The position numbers and the translations under genes are program-made. Below, piece by piece: positions 9,183 to 18,016 of a stretch of DNA of 64,000 nucleotides. The notes under the pieces are model-generated. The model worked only from the letters and a program-made list of their open reading frames with translations. It was not told where the DNA came from and did no database searches. The number at the start of each line of letters is the position of its first letter. Within the stretch, counting starts at the first letter, position 1. Source of the stretch: Halobacillus litoralis (GTDB lineage Bacteria > Bacillota > Bacilli > Bacillales > Halobacillaceae); the NCBI RefSeq assembly GCF_020524085.2, contig NZ_CP129016.1, positions 2,040,001 to 2,104,000 of the forward strand. Reading direction: 5' to 3'.

Positions 9183-10396
9183 ATGAATTTTGACCGGATT
9201 ATGATTCGATATGGTGAAATGGCGTTGAAAGGGAAAAATAGACGGGCTTTTGAACAAAAACTGCAAAGTAATATCGCCATAAAGCTGAGAAAATATCCAA
9301 ATACAACGATATAAAAAAAACACAAGGGCGCATGTTCGTCCTGCTGAATGGAGAGGACCCTCACGAAGTAATGAAAGAATGCCAGGAAGTCTTTGGTATT
9401 CACAGTCTCAGTTTCGCTGTAAAAGTGGATAAAGAAGAAGAGCAAATGAAAGATGCTGCGATGCTGGCCTTTCATGATGCAAGGAATGCCCACACATTCA
9501 AAATATCATCAAAGCGGACCGACAAAACTTTTCCTATCGCTTCCCAGGAGATCAACCCTTTATTAGGTGGACATATCCTTCGTCAAACGGAAGATACAAA
9601 GGTTGATGTACACAATCCTGATGTAGAAATAAAAGTAGAGGTCCGTCATGAAGGGTGTTATGTGACCGCACAAGATTACCCAGGAGCGGGTGGATTGCCT
9701 GTCGGTACCACAGGAAAGAGTTTGTTGATGCTTTCAGGTGGAATCGACAGTCCTGTCGCCGGTTATTTGACTATGAAGCGCGGAGTTGAAATTGAAGCGA
9801 TTCATTTTCATTCGCCTCCATACACAAGCGAACGGGCGAAACAAAAAGTCATCGATCTCGCCCAGGCCTTATCCAACTTTGGTTCCAAAGTGAAGATTCA
9901 TGTCATTCCATTCACAGAAATTCAGCAGAAGATTCACCGTGAAATGCCAGAAGGTTACAGTATGACAATCATGCGCCGAATGATGATGAGGATCAGTGAG
10001 CAAGTGGCTGCTAAGAATGAACTTCTTTCCATCACTACCGGCGAAAGCCTAGGACAAGTAGCCAGTCAGACGATGGAGAGCATGAATACCATTAATGAAG
10101 TAACCAATTACCCGATTATCAGGCCGCTTGTTTCAATGGACAAAATAGAGATTATCGATATATCAAGAAAAATTGGAACGTATGAGATTTCTATACGCCC
10201 TTTTGAAGATTGTTGTACAGTATTTGTGCCAAAAGCACCTAAGACCAAGCCGACAAGAAAAAATGCCAATTATTATGAATCCAATTCAGATTTCACCGAA
10301 GATATTGAAAAAGCATTGGAAGATTCCTATATCATTGAAGTCTCCCCTGATCGTCAATCGGGTCAAAAAGACGAAGAATTCGATGATTTACTGTAG
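9183..10396 (+). pseudogene. thiI: tRNA 4-thiouridine synthetase ThiI, frameshifted near the 5' end
   Basis: The gene begins [19 protein letters not shown] at 9183, but the frame ends at TAA 9312-9314. ThiI sequence resumes in another frame (KKTQGRMFVLLNGEDP) through to 10396. One missing base near 9305-9320, beside an A-run, would restore a protein of about 404 residues. The THUMP domain is followed by the PP-loop SGGIDSPVAGY and the motif EDCCTVFVPKAPKTKP. As in Bacillus, no rhodanese domain is attached. Role: activates tRNA U8 and accepts sulfur from the upstream desulfurase; also linked to the thiamine thiazole pathway. Both genes of the pathway are broken here. Confidence 0.9.
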
Positions 10397-10403
10397 ATTA
10401 TAT

Positions 10404-10436
10404 AATCTCTGGTCTCTAAGGCCAGAGATTTTTTAT
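10404..10436 (+). terminator. Rho-independent terminator of thiI
   Basis: A 9-bp stem (10404-10412 with 10422-10430) is followed directly by TTTT. Confidence 0.85.
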
Positions 10437-10604
10437 TGTCCAGGAAATAATGAAACCTTACACTGTGATTTAATCAGATAGAACTTTAACATCTCGATGC
10501 CTTAGCACAGACACTCACATTTGTTCGTTTAGTAGCTTGTACTTCATTTCTGGCCACATATCGATTATGGTATAGATAAAAGGAAGAAAGAAGGAGTGTT
10601 AAAA

Positions 10605-12194
10605 GTGAAGCTCTGGTATGGTGGAAAAATATATACGATGAAAAAAGAAGGAGAATGGGTGGAAGCGGTCGTGACTTCCAAGGGAAAGGTGAAAGCAGTT
10701 GGCGATACACAGCTTTTATATCAAACCTACAAAGATCAAATCAAAGAAGAACACGACCTAAAAGGGGCTGTCATGTACCCGGGATTCACGGATAGTCATT
10801 TACACATCATTGGCCACGGGGAACGTCTGATGAGGCTTGACCTTTCATTTATGAAATCTGCAGAAGAAGTGAAACAGGCTTTACAACAGCACGCAGAACA
10901 ACTGCCACCTGGAGAATGGATCATTGGGGATGGTTGGAATGAAAATCAATGGGAAGAAAAACGCATCATACATAAAGATGAGCTTGATGAAATTTCTTCC
11001 GAACATCCTATGATGCTGACAAGGGTGTGCCGACATGCTTTATTAGCCAACACAAAAGCGATGACCATGGCTGGAATTAAGAGAGACACCAAAGACCCTC
11101 AGGGAGGCGTGATTGTAAGGGATGGTCATGGTGAGGCGACTGGGTACTTTCATGATCAGGCGCAGGAACTTATTAAAGGGGCCATGCCTGAAGTGACGCC
11201 TGAGTATCTAAGAAAAGCTACGGATTTAGCTGTTAAAGATATGCATTCTTTTGGGCTCGTAGGCGGCCATAGTGAAGATTTAAATTATTATGGGGGTTTT
11301 AGAAAAACGTACGATGCGTTCCTGAATGTTATTGACGGTAAGGAAACTAAATTCCGTGCCCATCTTTTGATCCATCACGGTGTCATTGAACAGGTAGATC
11401 AAGAAAAACTAGGGTTTAAAAAAGGGACGGACTTCGTGGAATTAGGAGCTTTGAAAATTTTCTCTGATGGAGCATTAGGCGGAAGGACGGCATGGTTAAA
11501 AGATGCGTATGCAGATGATCCGGAAAACCATGGTGTGGCCATTCACACTACTGAAGAGCTTGATCACCTTGTAAAAGAAGCAAGAAAAAGGGATATGCCG
11601 GTTGCTGTACACGCCATTGGTGACGGAGCTGTTGAAGCGGTGGCGAATGCCATTGCGTCTAATCCTCTTAAAAATGGGGAACGTGATCGTATCATTCATG
11701 CGCAAATCCTAAGCCCTGCGTTAATCCATCAGTTGCAGCGCTTAAATATCGTTTTGGATATTCAACCAACCTTCGTTGCTTCTGACTTTCCGTGGGTCAT
11801 AGAACGCCTGGGAAACTTAAGGTTAAAGAATTCCTATTCATGGAAAACGCTGCTTGATGCGGGAATTAAATGTGCTGGAGGATCGGATGCTCCTATAGAA
11901 GAAATTAACCCTTTGCTGGGTATCCGAGCAGCTGTAGACAGAAGGGCCTCCTATGATCACGCTGTCTATCAGGCAGAAGAGAAGCTGACCGTTTATGAAG
12001 CCATTTCCCTTTATACGAAAGGGAGTGCTCAAGCCATTTACAAGGAGAACGAACAGGGGATGATTCAGGAAGGATTTCTTGCTGATTTTACCGTGTTAGA
12101 TAGAGACCTTTTTGCTTTGAAATCTCATGAACTCGCAGACGCAACTGTTACTATGACCGTCGTTGATGAAGAAATTGTCTACCAACGCTCCTGA
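10605..12194 (+). CDS. ytcJ: Amidohydrolase, YtcJ-like
   Basis: This metal-dependent amidohydrolase has about 529 residues. A small N-terminal beta domain precedes the metal motif GFTDSHLHIIGHG at about residue 62. Later metal-ligand regions include KIFSDGALGGRTAW, AVHAIGDGAVEAV, RIIHAQ and CAGGSDAPIEEINP. The family hydrolyses N-acyl or formyl-type amides, but the substrate cannot be told from sequence. GTG at 10605 is chosen because AAGGAG lies 8 bases upstream. It appears to be a single-gene unit, since a terminator precedes it. Confidence 0.85.
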   Translation: MKLWYGGKIYTMKKEGEWVEAVVTSKGKVKAVGDTQLLYQTYKDQIKEEHDLKGAVMYPGFTDSHLHIIGHGERLMRLDLSFMKSAEEVKQALQQHAEQLPPGEWIIGDGWNENQWEEKRIIHKDELDEISSEHPMMLTRVCRHALLANTKAMTMAGIKRDTKDPQGGVIVRDGHGEATGYFHDQAQELIKGAMPEVTPEYLRKATDLAVKDMHSFGLVGGHSEDLNYYGGFRKTYDAFLNVIDGKETKFRAHLLIHHGVIEQVDQEKLGFKKGTDFVELGALKIFSDGALGGRTAWLKDAYADDPENHGVAIHTTEELDHLVKEARKRDMPVAVHAIGDGAVEAVANAIASNPLKNGERDRIIHAQILSPALIHQLQRLNIVLDIQPTFVASDFPWVIERLGNLRLKNSYSWKTLLDAGIKCAGGSDAPIEEINPLLGIRAAVDRRASYDHAVYQAEEKLTVYEAISLYTKGSAQAIYKENEQGMIQEGFLADFTVLDRDLFALKSHELADATVTMTVVDEEIVYQRS

Positions 12195-12303
12195 CGGCTG
12201 ATCTATCGATGGAAAGCGCTCTATATCACGCGCTCAACAGGTACTACTGAGCTTGGACGTTTAAATTCTTCCAGCTCCCTTATAAATGAAAGCTTTTTAT
12301 TCA

Positions 12304-12377
12304 GAAGGTGGTTTCGAGAGCCGCCATCCACTAAACAAAAGTCTCGGAACTGAGTATTTCACAATGGAGATCTTTAG
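12304..12377 (+). repeat. Degenerate copy of the palindromic intergenic repeat, central hairpin missing
   Basis: The segment GGTGGTTTCGAGAG followed by CCATCCACTAAACAAAAG and TCTCGGAACTGAG matches the outer flanks of the repeat at 51271-51472. The roughly 130-base central palindrome is absent. It lies between the amidohydrolase and NAD kinase genes. Confidence 0.6.
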
Positions 12378-12401
12378 TAATAGCAGATATATTTAAAACA
12401 T

Positions 12402-12440
12402 AAAAGGAACTTCCGATGCCTCGGAAGTTCCTTTTCAGGT
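12402..12440 (-). terminator. Terminator of nadK, possibly bidirectional
   Basis: The arms 12402-12416 and 12421-12435 form a long perfect stem. A T-run follows on the minus strand, just after the NAD kinase stop, and a shorter one on the plus strand. Confidence 0.85.
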
Positions 12441-12451
12441 GTTAGTCGATA

Positions 12452-13255
12452 TTAAAGAAACGTACGTTTCACGCGGTCCCAATACGTATTATTTTTAAGC
12501 TTGACAGTCTTAATAACGTTCTCACTGAGGTTGATCGTGACGTCACGAATGTTACGAACGGAGAATGCCTCGTTATCCATGCCAATAATCGGATAATCAT
12601 TCCCATCTTGGCGGACTTTGAGCTTGAGAGACCGTTCCCCGCTTAAAATAAAGGAAGAGCCGAGTGTGCGGTAGCGGTTATTGTTAAGAGAAGCAAGCTC
12701 ACTAATTTGGAAGCACGGAAGCTTCGGATCTACGACCGCACCGTTAATGGATTTATTGTATGCGGTGCTCCCAGTAGGGGTGGCAATAATTAAGCCGTCT
12801 CCACGGAAGGTTTCAAAATGCAAGTCATCAATGTGGACATCAATGACGATTGACTTGATCAACGTGGATCGGACGCTGCATTCATTCAAACACATGAATG
12901 TGGATTCGTCATTAATTGTTGTTTCAATGACTGGGAAGCGGCGTACTTCAACTTCAGAATTCTTCATCGCATCAATCATTTCATCATGATCATCGATGTC
13001 GAAATCGCAGTATAGCCCTGCTTCATGACCGGTTCGAATCCCTACATATAGACAGTCCTGTCGGAAGCCCGTTTTGCGGACAGCCTGCAAGAAGGTGCCA
13101 TCGCCGCCTACAGCGATGATGATGTTAGCATCTGTGGAATCTTCGACAATGTGAAAATCATTGTCGCGTGCGAGTTGGAATAAGGATTCCAATTTATCAT
13201 TTAGTTCTTCGGTTTGTTGATAAAAAAAGTATAAATTTCTTCGTTGGTCGTTCAT
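12452..13255 (-). CDS. nadK: NAD kinase (second Bacillus type)
   Basis: This 267-residue ATP-dependent NAD kinase makes NADP. The nucleotide motif AVGGDGTFLQAVR lies near residue 50, and the NAD-binding region includes the CLNECSVRS and TPTGSTAYNKS loops. Length fits the family. The ATG at 13253-13255 has AAAGGAGG 7 bases upstream. Its position before ytxK and ackA matches the B. subtilis ytdI locus; Bacillus normally has a second NAD kinase elsewhere. Confidence 0.93.
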   Translation of the reverse strand: MNDQRRNLYFFYQQTEELNDKLESLFQLARDNDFHIVEDSTDANIIIAVGGDGTFLQAVRKTGFRQDCLYVGIRTGHEAGLYCDFDIDDHDEMIDAMKNSEVEVRRFPVIETTINDESTFMCLNECSVRSTLIKSIVIDVHIDDLHFETFRGDGLIIATPTGSTAYNKSINGAVVDPKLPCFQISELASLNNNRYRTLGSSFILSGERSLKLKVRQDGNDYPIIGMDNEAFSVRNIRDVTINLSENVIKTVKLKNNTYWDRVKRTFL

Positions 13256-13513
13256 CAAGCATCCTCCTTTTATGTATAGCTTGATGTCATTTTATCATTT
13301 CATTCTTGAAACCGCACACAATTTTCAAACAAATCGGGAAAGTTTAACATTGTTGAATTGAAGGGTGGAATTCGATATGGTGGAGATAGATGAAAACGTA
13401 AATGAAGGTTGGCGCATCATGTTTGCTTCAAACAGCTGCGCCAATTTCTTTTGAGTTGGTCCTATAAATTTCATTAAGTATGGAAGCAAGATTCTATTTT
13501 AAGGAGAATGATT

Positions 13514-14506
13514 ATGAAGCAGGAACAAGTGGAAAAACTATTTCAATGGATCGATGATACTTCAACGGTCATATCCGAAGACTTGAATATCACCTATTTA
13601 GAAGCGATTGCAGAAACAATGGATGTCCTGTTCAATGGACAACCTTTTGATGATATGGGCGATTCTTTGCAAACCTTTCTTACGAACGAACTGCTGAAAG
13701 TGAAAAAAGAAGAGTTCGAAAAAGAAGAAATACGAAAAGCGGTTCAACTTGCCATTCTAAAAGGAATGAAAGGTGCCACTCAGCAGCAGCATTTGATCAC
13801 ACCAGACTCTGTGGCCATGTTCATGGGTTATCTGGCTTCTAAATTGTTCGAAGGAAAAGAAAGCTTGAAACTCTTTGATCCAGCTTCTGGAAGCGCAAAT
13901 TTAATGACATCCGTTATGAACCAGCTGGATATGTCGCTGCAAGCATATGCCAGTGAAGTAGACCCTACACTTATTCAGCTTGCCGTTGCGAATGCCAACT
14001 TGCAAAAAAATGAAATTGAATTCTTCCACCAGGACAGCCTGGCTCCGTTCTTAATGGAGCCTGTCGACTTTGTACTGGCTGATCTTCCTGTCGGATATTA
14101 TCCGGATGACGCTCAAGCAGCAAGATATAAGCTTAAAGCGGACGAGGGCTTGTCCTATGCTCACCACCTGTTTATTGAGCAGGGGTTGAATTATACAAAA
14201 GAAGGCGGCTTCCTCATGTTCATCGTGCCGAATTTCCTTTTTGAGAGTGAGCAGTCTAAGGCGCTGAATGAATTCTTACGTGAGCATGCTCACATCGTGG
14301 GAATGCTTCAGCTTTCCGATAGCTTATTTAAAGATGAAAAACATGGAAAGAGCATTTTGATTTTACAAAAAAAAGGTCAAGAAACGAAGGCGCCGAAGCA
14401 AGCATTGTTGGCCAAGCTTCCTTCCTTTAAGAATCCGAACGGAATGGCGGATATCCTTGCTCAAATGAACCAATGGTTTGATGAATATAAAAGGACGCAA
14501 TTGTGA
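13514..14506 (+). CDS. ytxK: Class I SAM-dependent methyltransferase-like protein YtxK
   Basis: This 330-residue protein resembles the catalytic core of N6-adenine DNA methylases. Motif I is DPASGSANLMTS near residue 119 and the motif IV position reads ADLPVGYYP, a departure from the NPPY/F of active adenine methylases. There is no target-recognition domain, restriction partner or specificity subunit nearby. Its place just before ackA is conserved in Bacillus. The ATG at 13514 is 7 bases after AAGGAG. Function is uncertain, and it is unlikely to be a restriction-modification enzyme. Confidence 0.85.
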   Translation: MKQEQVEKLFQWIDDTSTVISEDLNITYLEAIAETMDVLFNGQPFDDMGDSLQTFLTNELLKVKKEEFEKEEIRKAVQLAILKGMKGATQQQHLITPDSVAMFMGYLASKLFEGKESLKLFDPASGSANLMTSVMNQLDMSLQAYASEVDPTLIQLAVANANLQKNEIEFFHQDSLAPFLMEPVDFVLADLPVGYYPDDAQAARYKLKADEGLSYAHHLFIEQGLNYTKEGGFLMFIVPNFLFESEQSKALNEFLREHAHIVGMLQLSDSLFKDEKHGKSILILQKKGQETKAPKQALLAKLPSFKNPNGMADILAQMNQWFDEYKRTQL

Positions 14507-14525
14507 GAAAATAACGAATATAACA

Positions 14526-14539
14526 AGTAAACGTTATCA
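14526..14539 (+). promoter_or_regulatory. CcpA-binding cre site upstream of ackA
   Basis: AGTAAACGTTATCA matches the cre consensus TGWNANCGNTNWCA at 13 of 14 positions; only the first base differs. Its centre is about 56 bases before the predicted transcription start. This is the position from which CcpA activates ackA in B. subtilis. Confidence 0.8.
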
Positions 14540-14552
14540 TAGCTCAGCGACC

Positions 14553-14581
14553 TTGAAATCGATGATAACGGGTGATTAAAT
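14553..14581 (+). promoter_or_regulatory. Sigma-A promoter of ackA
   Basis: The -35 TTGAAA (14553-14558) and -10 TTAAAT (14576-14581) have a 17-base spacer. The predicted start is near 14588, about 40 bases before the ackA start codon. Confidence 0.75.
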
Positions 14582-14630
14582 AGTAGTGGTAGAAAATTAC
14601 GAACCTATATTTTTAAGGGGATGAGCAACG

Positions 14631-15821
14631 TTGAGTAATAAAATTCTTGCTATAAACGCAGGTAGTTCATCACTGAAATTCCAACTGATTGAAATGCCTG
14701 AAGAAACTGTAATTACCAAAGGTCTAGTAGAGCGTATCGGCTTGAATGATGCTGTATTTACAATTGAAGTAAATGATGAAAAAGATGAAACCGTAACAGA
14801 TATCCCTGATCATGGAGAAGCTGTAAAAATGCTTCTTGATAAATTGACTGCTAATGGAATCATCGACTCTCTTGATGAAATCAATGGTGTGGGTCACCGT
14901 GTCGTTCACGGAGGCGAGCGTTTCAGCGAATCTGTACTCATCACGGATGAAGTCATCCAAGAAATCGAGGAAGTATCCGACTTGGCTCCATTGCATAACC
15001 CTGCTAACTTGACTGGAATCAACGCTTTCCGTGAAGTGCTTCCGAATGTACCTCACGTAGCTGTATTTGATACGGCATTCCACCAGTCCATGCCGGAACA
15101 GTCTTACCTGTACAGCCTGCCATATGAGTATTATGAAGACTATGGCATCCGTAAGTATGGTTTCCATGGTACTTCCCACAAGTATGTTTCAGAACGTGCT
15201 GCTGAGATGTTGGGACGCCCAGTGGAAGAGCTTCGACTTCTTTCCTGCCACCTAGGAAATGGTGCAAGTATTGCAGCCATCGAAGGCGGCAAGTCCATTG
15301 ACACATCTATGGGCTTCACACCACTTGCTGGGGTTACCATGGGGACGCGCTCTGGTAACATCGACCCTGCATTGATTCCATTCATCATGGAGAAGACAGG
15401 TAAAACAGCGAATGAAGTCATGAATGTCTTGAACAAAGAAAGTGGTATGCTTGCACTTTCTGGTTTCTCCAGTGACTTGAGAGATATCGAAAAGCGTGCA
15501 GAAGATGGGGACGAGCGTGCGGAGCTCGCTCTTGAAGTCTTTTCCGCTCGTATTCACAAATATATCGGTTCTTACGCTGCGCGTATGCACGGCATCGATG
15601 GAATTATCTTCACAGCTGGTGTAGGTGAAAACAGTGTTACGATGCGTGAGCGTGTCTTGAAAGGACTTGAGTTCATGGGTGTGTACTGGGACCCTGCTCT
15701 TAACAAAGTTCGTGGAAAAGAAGCATTTGTAAACTACCCTCACTCCCCTGTTAAGGTCATGATTATTCCGACAAACGAAGAAGTCATGATTGCTCGTGAC
15801 ACCGTTGAAAAAGGACTATAA
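14631..15821 (+). CDS. ackA: Acetate kinase
   Basis: This 396-residue enzyme forms acetate and ATP from acetyl phosphate and ADP during overflow metabolism. Motifs include [11 protein letters not shown] at the N-terminus, [10 protein letters not shown] near residue 178 and [10 protein letters not shown]. Length is normal. The start is TTG after AAGGGGATG. Upstream lie a cre site and promoter placed for CcpA activation, and a terminator follows. Confidence 0.97.
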   Translation: MSNKILAINAGSSSLKFQLIEMPEETVITKGLVERIGLNDAVFTIEVNDEKDETVTDIPDHGEAVKMLLDKLTANGIIDSLDEINGVGHRVVHGGERFSESVLITDEVIQEIEEVSDLAPLHNPANLTGINAFREVLPNVPHVAVFDTAFHQSMPEQSYLYSLPYEYYEDYGIRKYGFHGTSHKYVSERAAEMLGRPVEELRLLSCHLGNGASIAAIEGGKSIDTSMGFTPLAGVTMGTRSGNIDPALIPFIMEKTGKTANEVMNVLNKESGMLALSGFSSDLRDIEKRAEDGDERAELALEVFSARIHKYIGSYAARMHGIDGIIFTAGVGENSVTMRERVLKGLEFMGVYWDPALNKVRGKEAFVNYPHSPVKVMIIPTNEEVMIARDTVEKGL

Positions 15822-15825
15822 TAGG

Positions 15826-15862
15826 AAAAGCAATCGCACCTGGGTGCGATTGCTTTTTTTTG
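15826..15862 (+). terminator. Rho-independent terminator of ackA
   Basis: The long stem 15826-15840 with 15843-15857 is followed by an uninterrupted T-run. Confidence 0.92.
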
Positions 15863-15913
15863 AGCTTTCAGTCTACAATATATGGTAAGGAACAAAGACG
15901 AGGAGGGAGCGCT

Positions 15914-16744
15914 TTGTCACACCAACGAATTCGTACGGAATTAAAGACATGGTTAGAGCAATACCAACAGTATCAGCCGAATGATTTTGAGATGGTTTAT
16001 GATCATTGGGTTCAACAAAGTATGATGAATGTAGATCCTCAGGTGAAAAAAGCATTTTTCTCAAAATTAGATGCCTGGTTTTTCCATACCCATGCTTTTT
16101 TGCAAGGAACTTCTTATCAATATGAGGCCAGAGAACGAATCTTAACAGTGGGGAGGATTTTTTCCAATCAGATTGAAAAAATCGAAGATATGGAGAAAGA
16201 GCTGACCGTGGAACAGTTGACCTACATAGCCGAGCAGCAGATGGCTCGCGGGCGGCTTTATTCTTTTGCCCAGGGTGGCTTGACAGGGGCCGGGGGCTGG
16301 CTTTTCTTAGGGATGGATTATCCTTTGATGATGTTAATGAACATAAGAGCCATTCAGCTGATTGGTCTAACATTTGGCCATGAGATGAACCACCCTTACG
16401 AAATGATGATCTCCCTCAAAGTTTTTCATGCTGCTACCTTGCCGAAAAGACTGAAAGCAAGTGCTTGGAATGAGTTAATTGAAGAAGTGAAAAAGAAAGA
16501 ACACCCTTTTATCTTTGCAGGAGAGGATCAATTGACTGATGAAGGTTGGATGGAACAACCGATGAAACAATGTTTCAAATCCTTATTCATCCTCATGTTC
16601 AGAAAAAAGCTCGTTCAAGGTCTGCCATTCATCAGTATCGCAATAGGTGCTTATTCAAACTATCATTTAACAAAACAAGTGACAGAGTTCGCTATGAAGT
16701 TTTATCAATATCGTCACCTTATGAACAAGGAAGGAGCGTCTTGA
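15914..16744 (+). CDS. EcsC-family protein
   Basis: This protein has about 276 residues. The central hydrophobic, glycine-rich segment FAQGGLTGAGGWLFLGMDYP and surrounding regions resemble the EcsC family, named for the third gene of the ecs ABC transporter operon. The TTG start at 15914 has AGGAGG 7 bases upstream; the frame is open further 5' without such a site. The stop abuts the moaB start, so the two are probably co-transcribed. Molecular function is unknown; membrane association is likely from the hydrophobic centre. Confidence 0.75.
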   Translation: MSHQRIRTELKTWLEQYQQYQPNDFEMVYDHWVQQSMMNVDPQVKKAFFSKLDAWFFHTHAFLQGTSYQYEARERILTVGRIFSNQIEKIEDMEKELTVEQLTYIAEQQMARGRLYSFAQGGLTGAGGWLFLGMDYPLMMLMNIRAIQLIGLTFGHEMNHPYEMMISLKVFHAATLPKRLKASAWNELIEEVKKKEHPFIFAGEDQLTDEGWMEQPMKQCFKSLFILMFRKKLVQGLPFISIAIGAYSNYHLTKQVTEFAMKFYQYRHLMNKEGAS

Positions 16745-17258
16745 TTGGCTGTTGAAGAACATAAAACAAGCGCTAGGGATTCGATTTCCTGTCTTGTGCT
16801 CACAGTAAGCGACACCCGTACAGAAGAAACGGATAAAAGTGGTAAGCTGATGATTGATAAGCTTACGAAGGAGGGACACACGGTCGGGGCATACCATATT
16901 GTTAAAGATGAACAAAGTCAAATTCATGACTATGTGAAGCAAGGTGTGGACCACCCTGATATTGATGCAGTCTTACTAAACGGAGGGACTGGGGTGGCCA
17001 AAAGGGATGTAACGATCGAAGTGATTAAAAAAAATGCTGGATAAAGAGATGCCTGGTTTTGGAGAAATCTTCAGAATGCTTAGCTACAAAGAGGATATCG
17101 GATCAGCGGCAATTTTATCCCGCGCCATAGCAGGTGTATCTGGACGAACGGCTGTTTTCTCTACCCCGGGTTCTTCCGGTGCTGTCAAACTAGCGATGGA
17201 TCAATTAATTCTTCCTGAACTTCCACACGTTGTTGGAGAACTGAATAAAGACAAATAA
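16745..17258 (+). pseudogene. moaB: Molybdenum cofactor biosynthesis protein MoaB, frameshifted at an A-run
   Basis: The N-terminal half (VLTVSDTRTEETDKSG, NGGTGVAKRDVT) ends at a TAA just after 17034. The C-terminal half (LDKEMPGFGEIFRMLSYKED, FSTPGSSGAVKLAMDQL) continues one frame over. A run of eight A residues at 17027-17034 is the likely site: seven would restore a continuous protein of about 170 residues, the normal size. MoaB/MogA proteins adenylylate molybdopterin before metal insertion. No other cofactor genes are in the window. Its position after ackA is as in B. subtilis. Confidence 0.88.
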
Positions 17259-17287
17259 AAGAGCCCTGACCAGGGCTCTTTTATTTG
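17257..17287. terminator. Bidirectional terminator between moaB and usp
   Basis: A 12-bp stem (17257-17268 with 17271-17282) is flanked by A and T runs, so it can serve both convergent genes. Confidence 0.85.
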
Positions 17288-17746
17288 TCTTGGCTTTCTT
17301 CTGTGTCATCCGGTCGGACAACAAGTACATCGCAAGTAGCGTATCTTGTGATGTGCTCGGACACACTCCCGATAAAGAAACGTTCCATTGCATTCAATCC
17401 TGTTGCACCGCAGATGATTAGGTCGGCATTATATTTCGGAGCGACATCTTTAGCAATTTTTACTTTTGGAGAACCGTATTCAATGTCAACCACTACATTT
17501 TTCACACCGGCTTTTTTTTGCTTTTTCCTGGTAGTCATTTAATAATTCGGTCGCATATTGTTCCGCGCGGATCGCAAGGGAACGGTCATAGGCTTCTACG
17601 GTCGCAAAGGCTCGTGTATCCACCACGTGAGCTAAAACCAGTTTCGCCTCATTCCGGTTCGCAATGTCAATGGCTTTATTGAATGCCACTTCTGCCGTTA
17701 CAGAACCGTCGACCGCCACAACAATATCCTTATATTCAAAAGTCAT
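17281..17746 (-). pseudogene. Universal stress protein (UspA family), frameshifted at an A-run
   Basis: The N-terminal part (YKDIVVAVDGSVTAEVAFNK) and C-terminal part (KNVVVDIEYGSPKVKI, then GATGLNAMERFFIGSVSEHI) lie in different frames. The join is a run of eight A residues on the minus strand (T at 17512-17519). Seven would give an intact protein of about 154 residues. The G-x2-G-x9-GS ATP-binding pattern is present in the second part. A good AGGAGG lies before the ATG. Usp proteins respond to starvation and stress and have no defined catalytic activity. Confidence 0.87.
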
Positions 17747-17863
17747 GCTTGATGCCTCCTCTCTTTTCTATATCATTATTATATCATGCCAGTTTGTTGG
17801 ATAGTCGGGCAATTCATGCATAATTATAACAATTTTTCGAAAACTAAACAGGGAGGTGGTCAC

Positions 17864-17980
17864 ATGAAGAAACCGAAGAATCCAATGGAAAAAGAAAAAG
17901 AAATGCAAAAGGAACAACAACTCATGCAGTCGATAAATGAAAGTTACCAATCAGGATATAAGAAAAAAGATAAACGTTAA
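17864..17980 (+). CDS. Small hydrophilic peptide of unknown function (38 residues)
   Basis: The ATG at 17864 follows GGGAGGTGG at 7-8 bases, a strong ribosome site. The product begins MKKPKNPMEKEKEMQKEQQ and is very rich in Lys, Glu and Gln, so it is probably helical and soluble. I recognise no family. The ribosome site and clean start favour a real gene. It may be a sporulation or stress peptide, but nothing in the sequence proves that. Confidence 0.6.
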   Translation: MKKPKNPMEKEKEMQKEQQLMQSINESYQSGYKKKDKR

Positions 17981-17983
17981 TAA

Positions 17984-18012
17984 AAGCCCCAGCAGCTTTA
18001 AGCTGCTTGGGT
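17984..18012 (-). terminator. Probable terminator of the NCS1 permease gene
   Basis: An imperfect stem built on GCAGC/GCTGC is followed on the minus strand by CTTTTATT. It lies just after the permease stop. Confidence 0.6.
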
Positions 18013-18016
18013 ACTT

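Noticed and set aside
13514..14506. Orphan DNA methyltransferase or restriction-modification remnant
   Set aside because: The motif IV position reads ADLPVGYYP rather than NPPY/F, no restriction or specificity gene is near, and the position before ackA matches the housekeeping ytxK.
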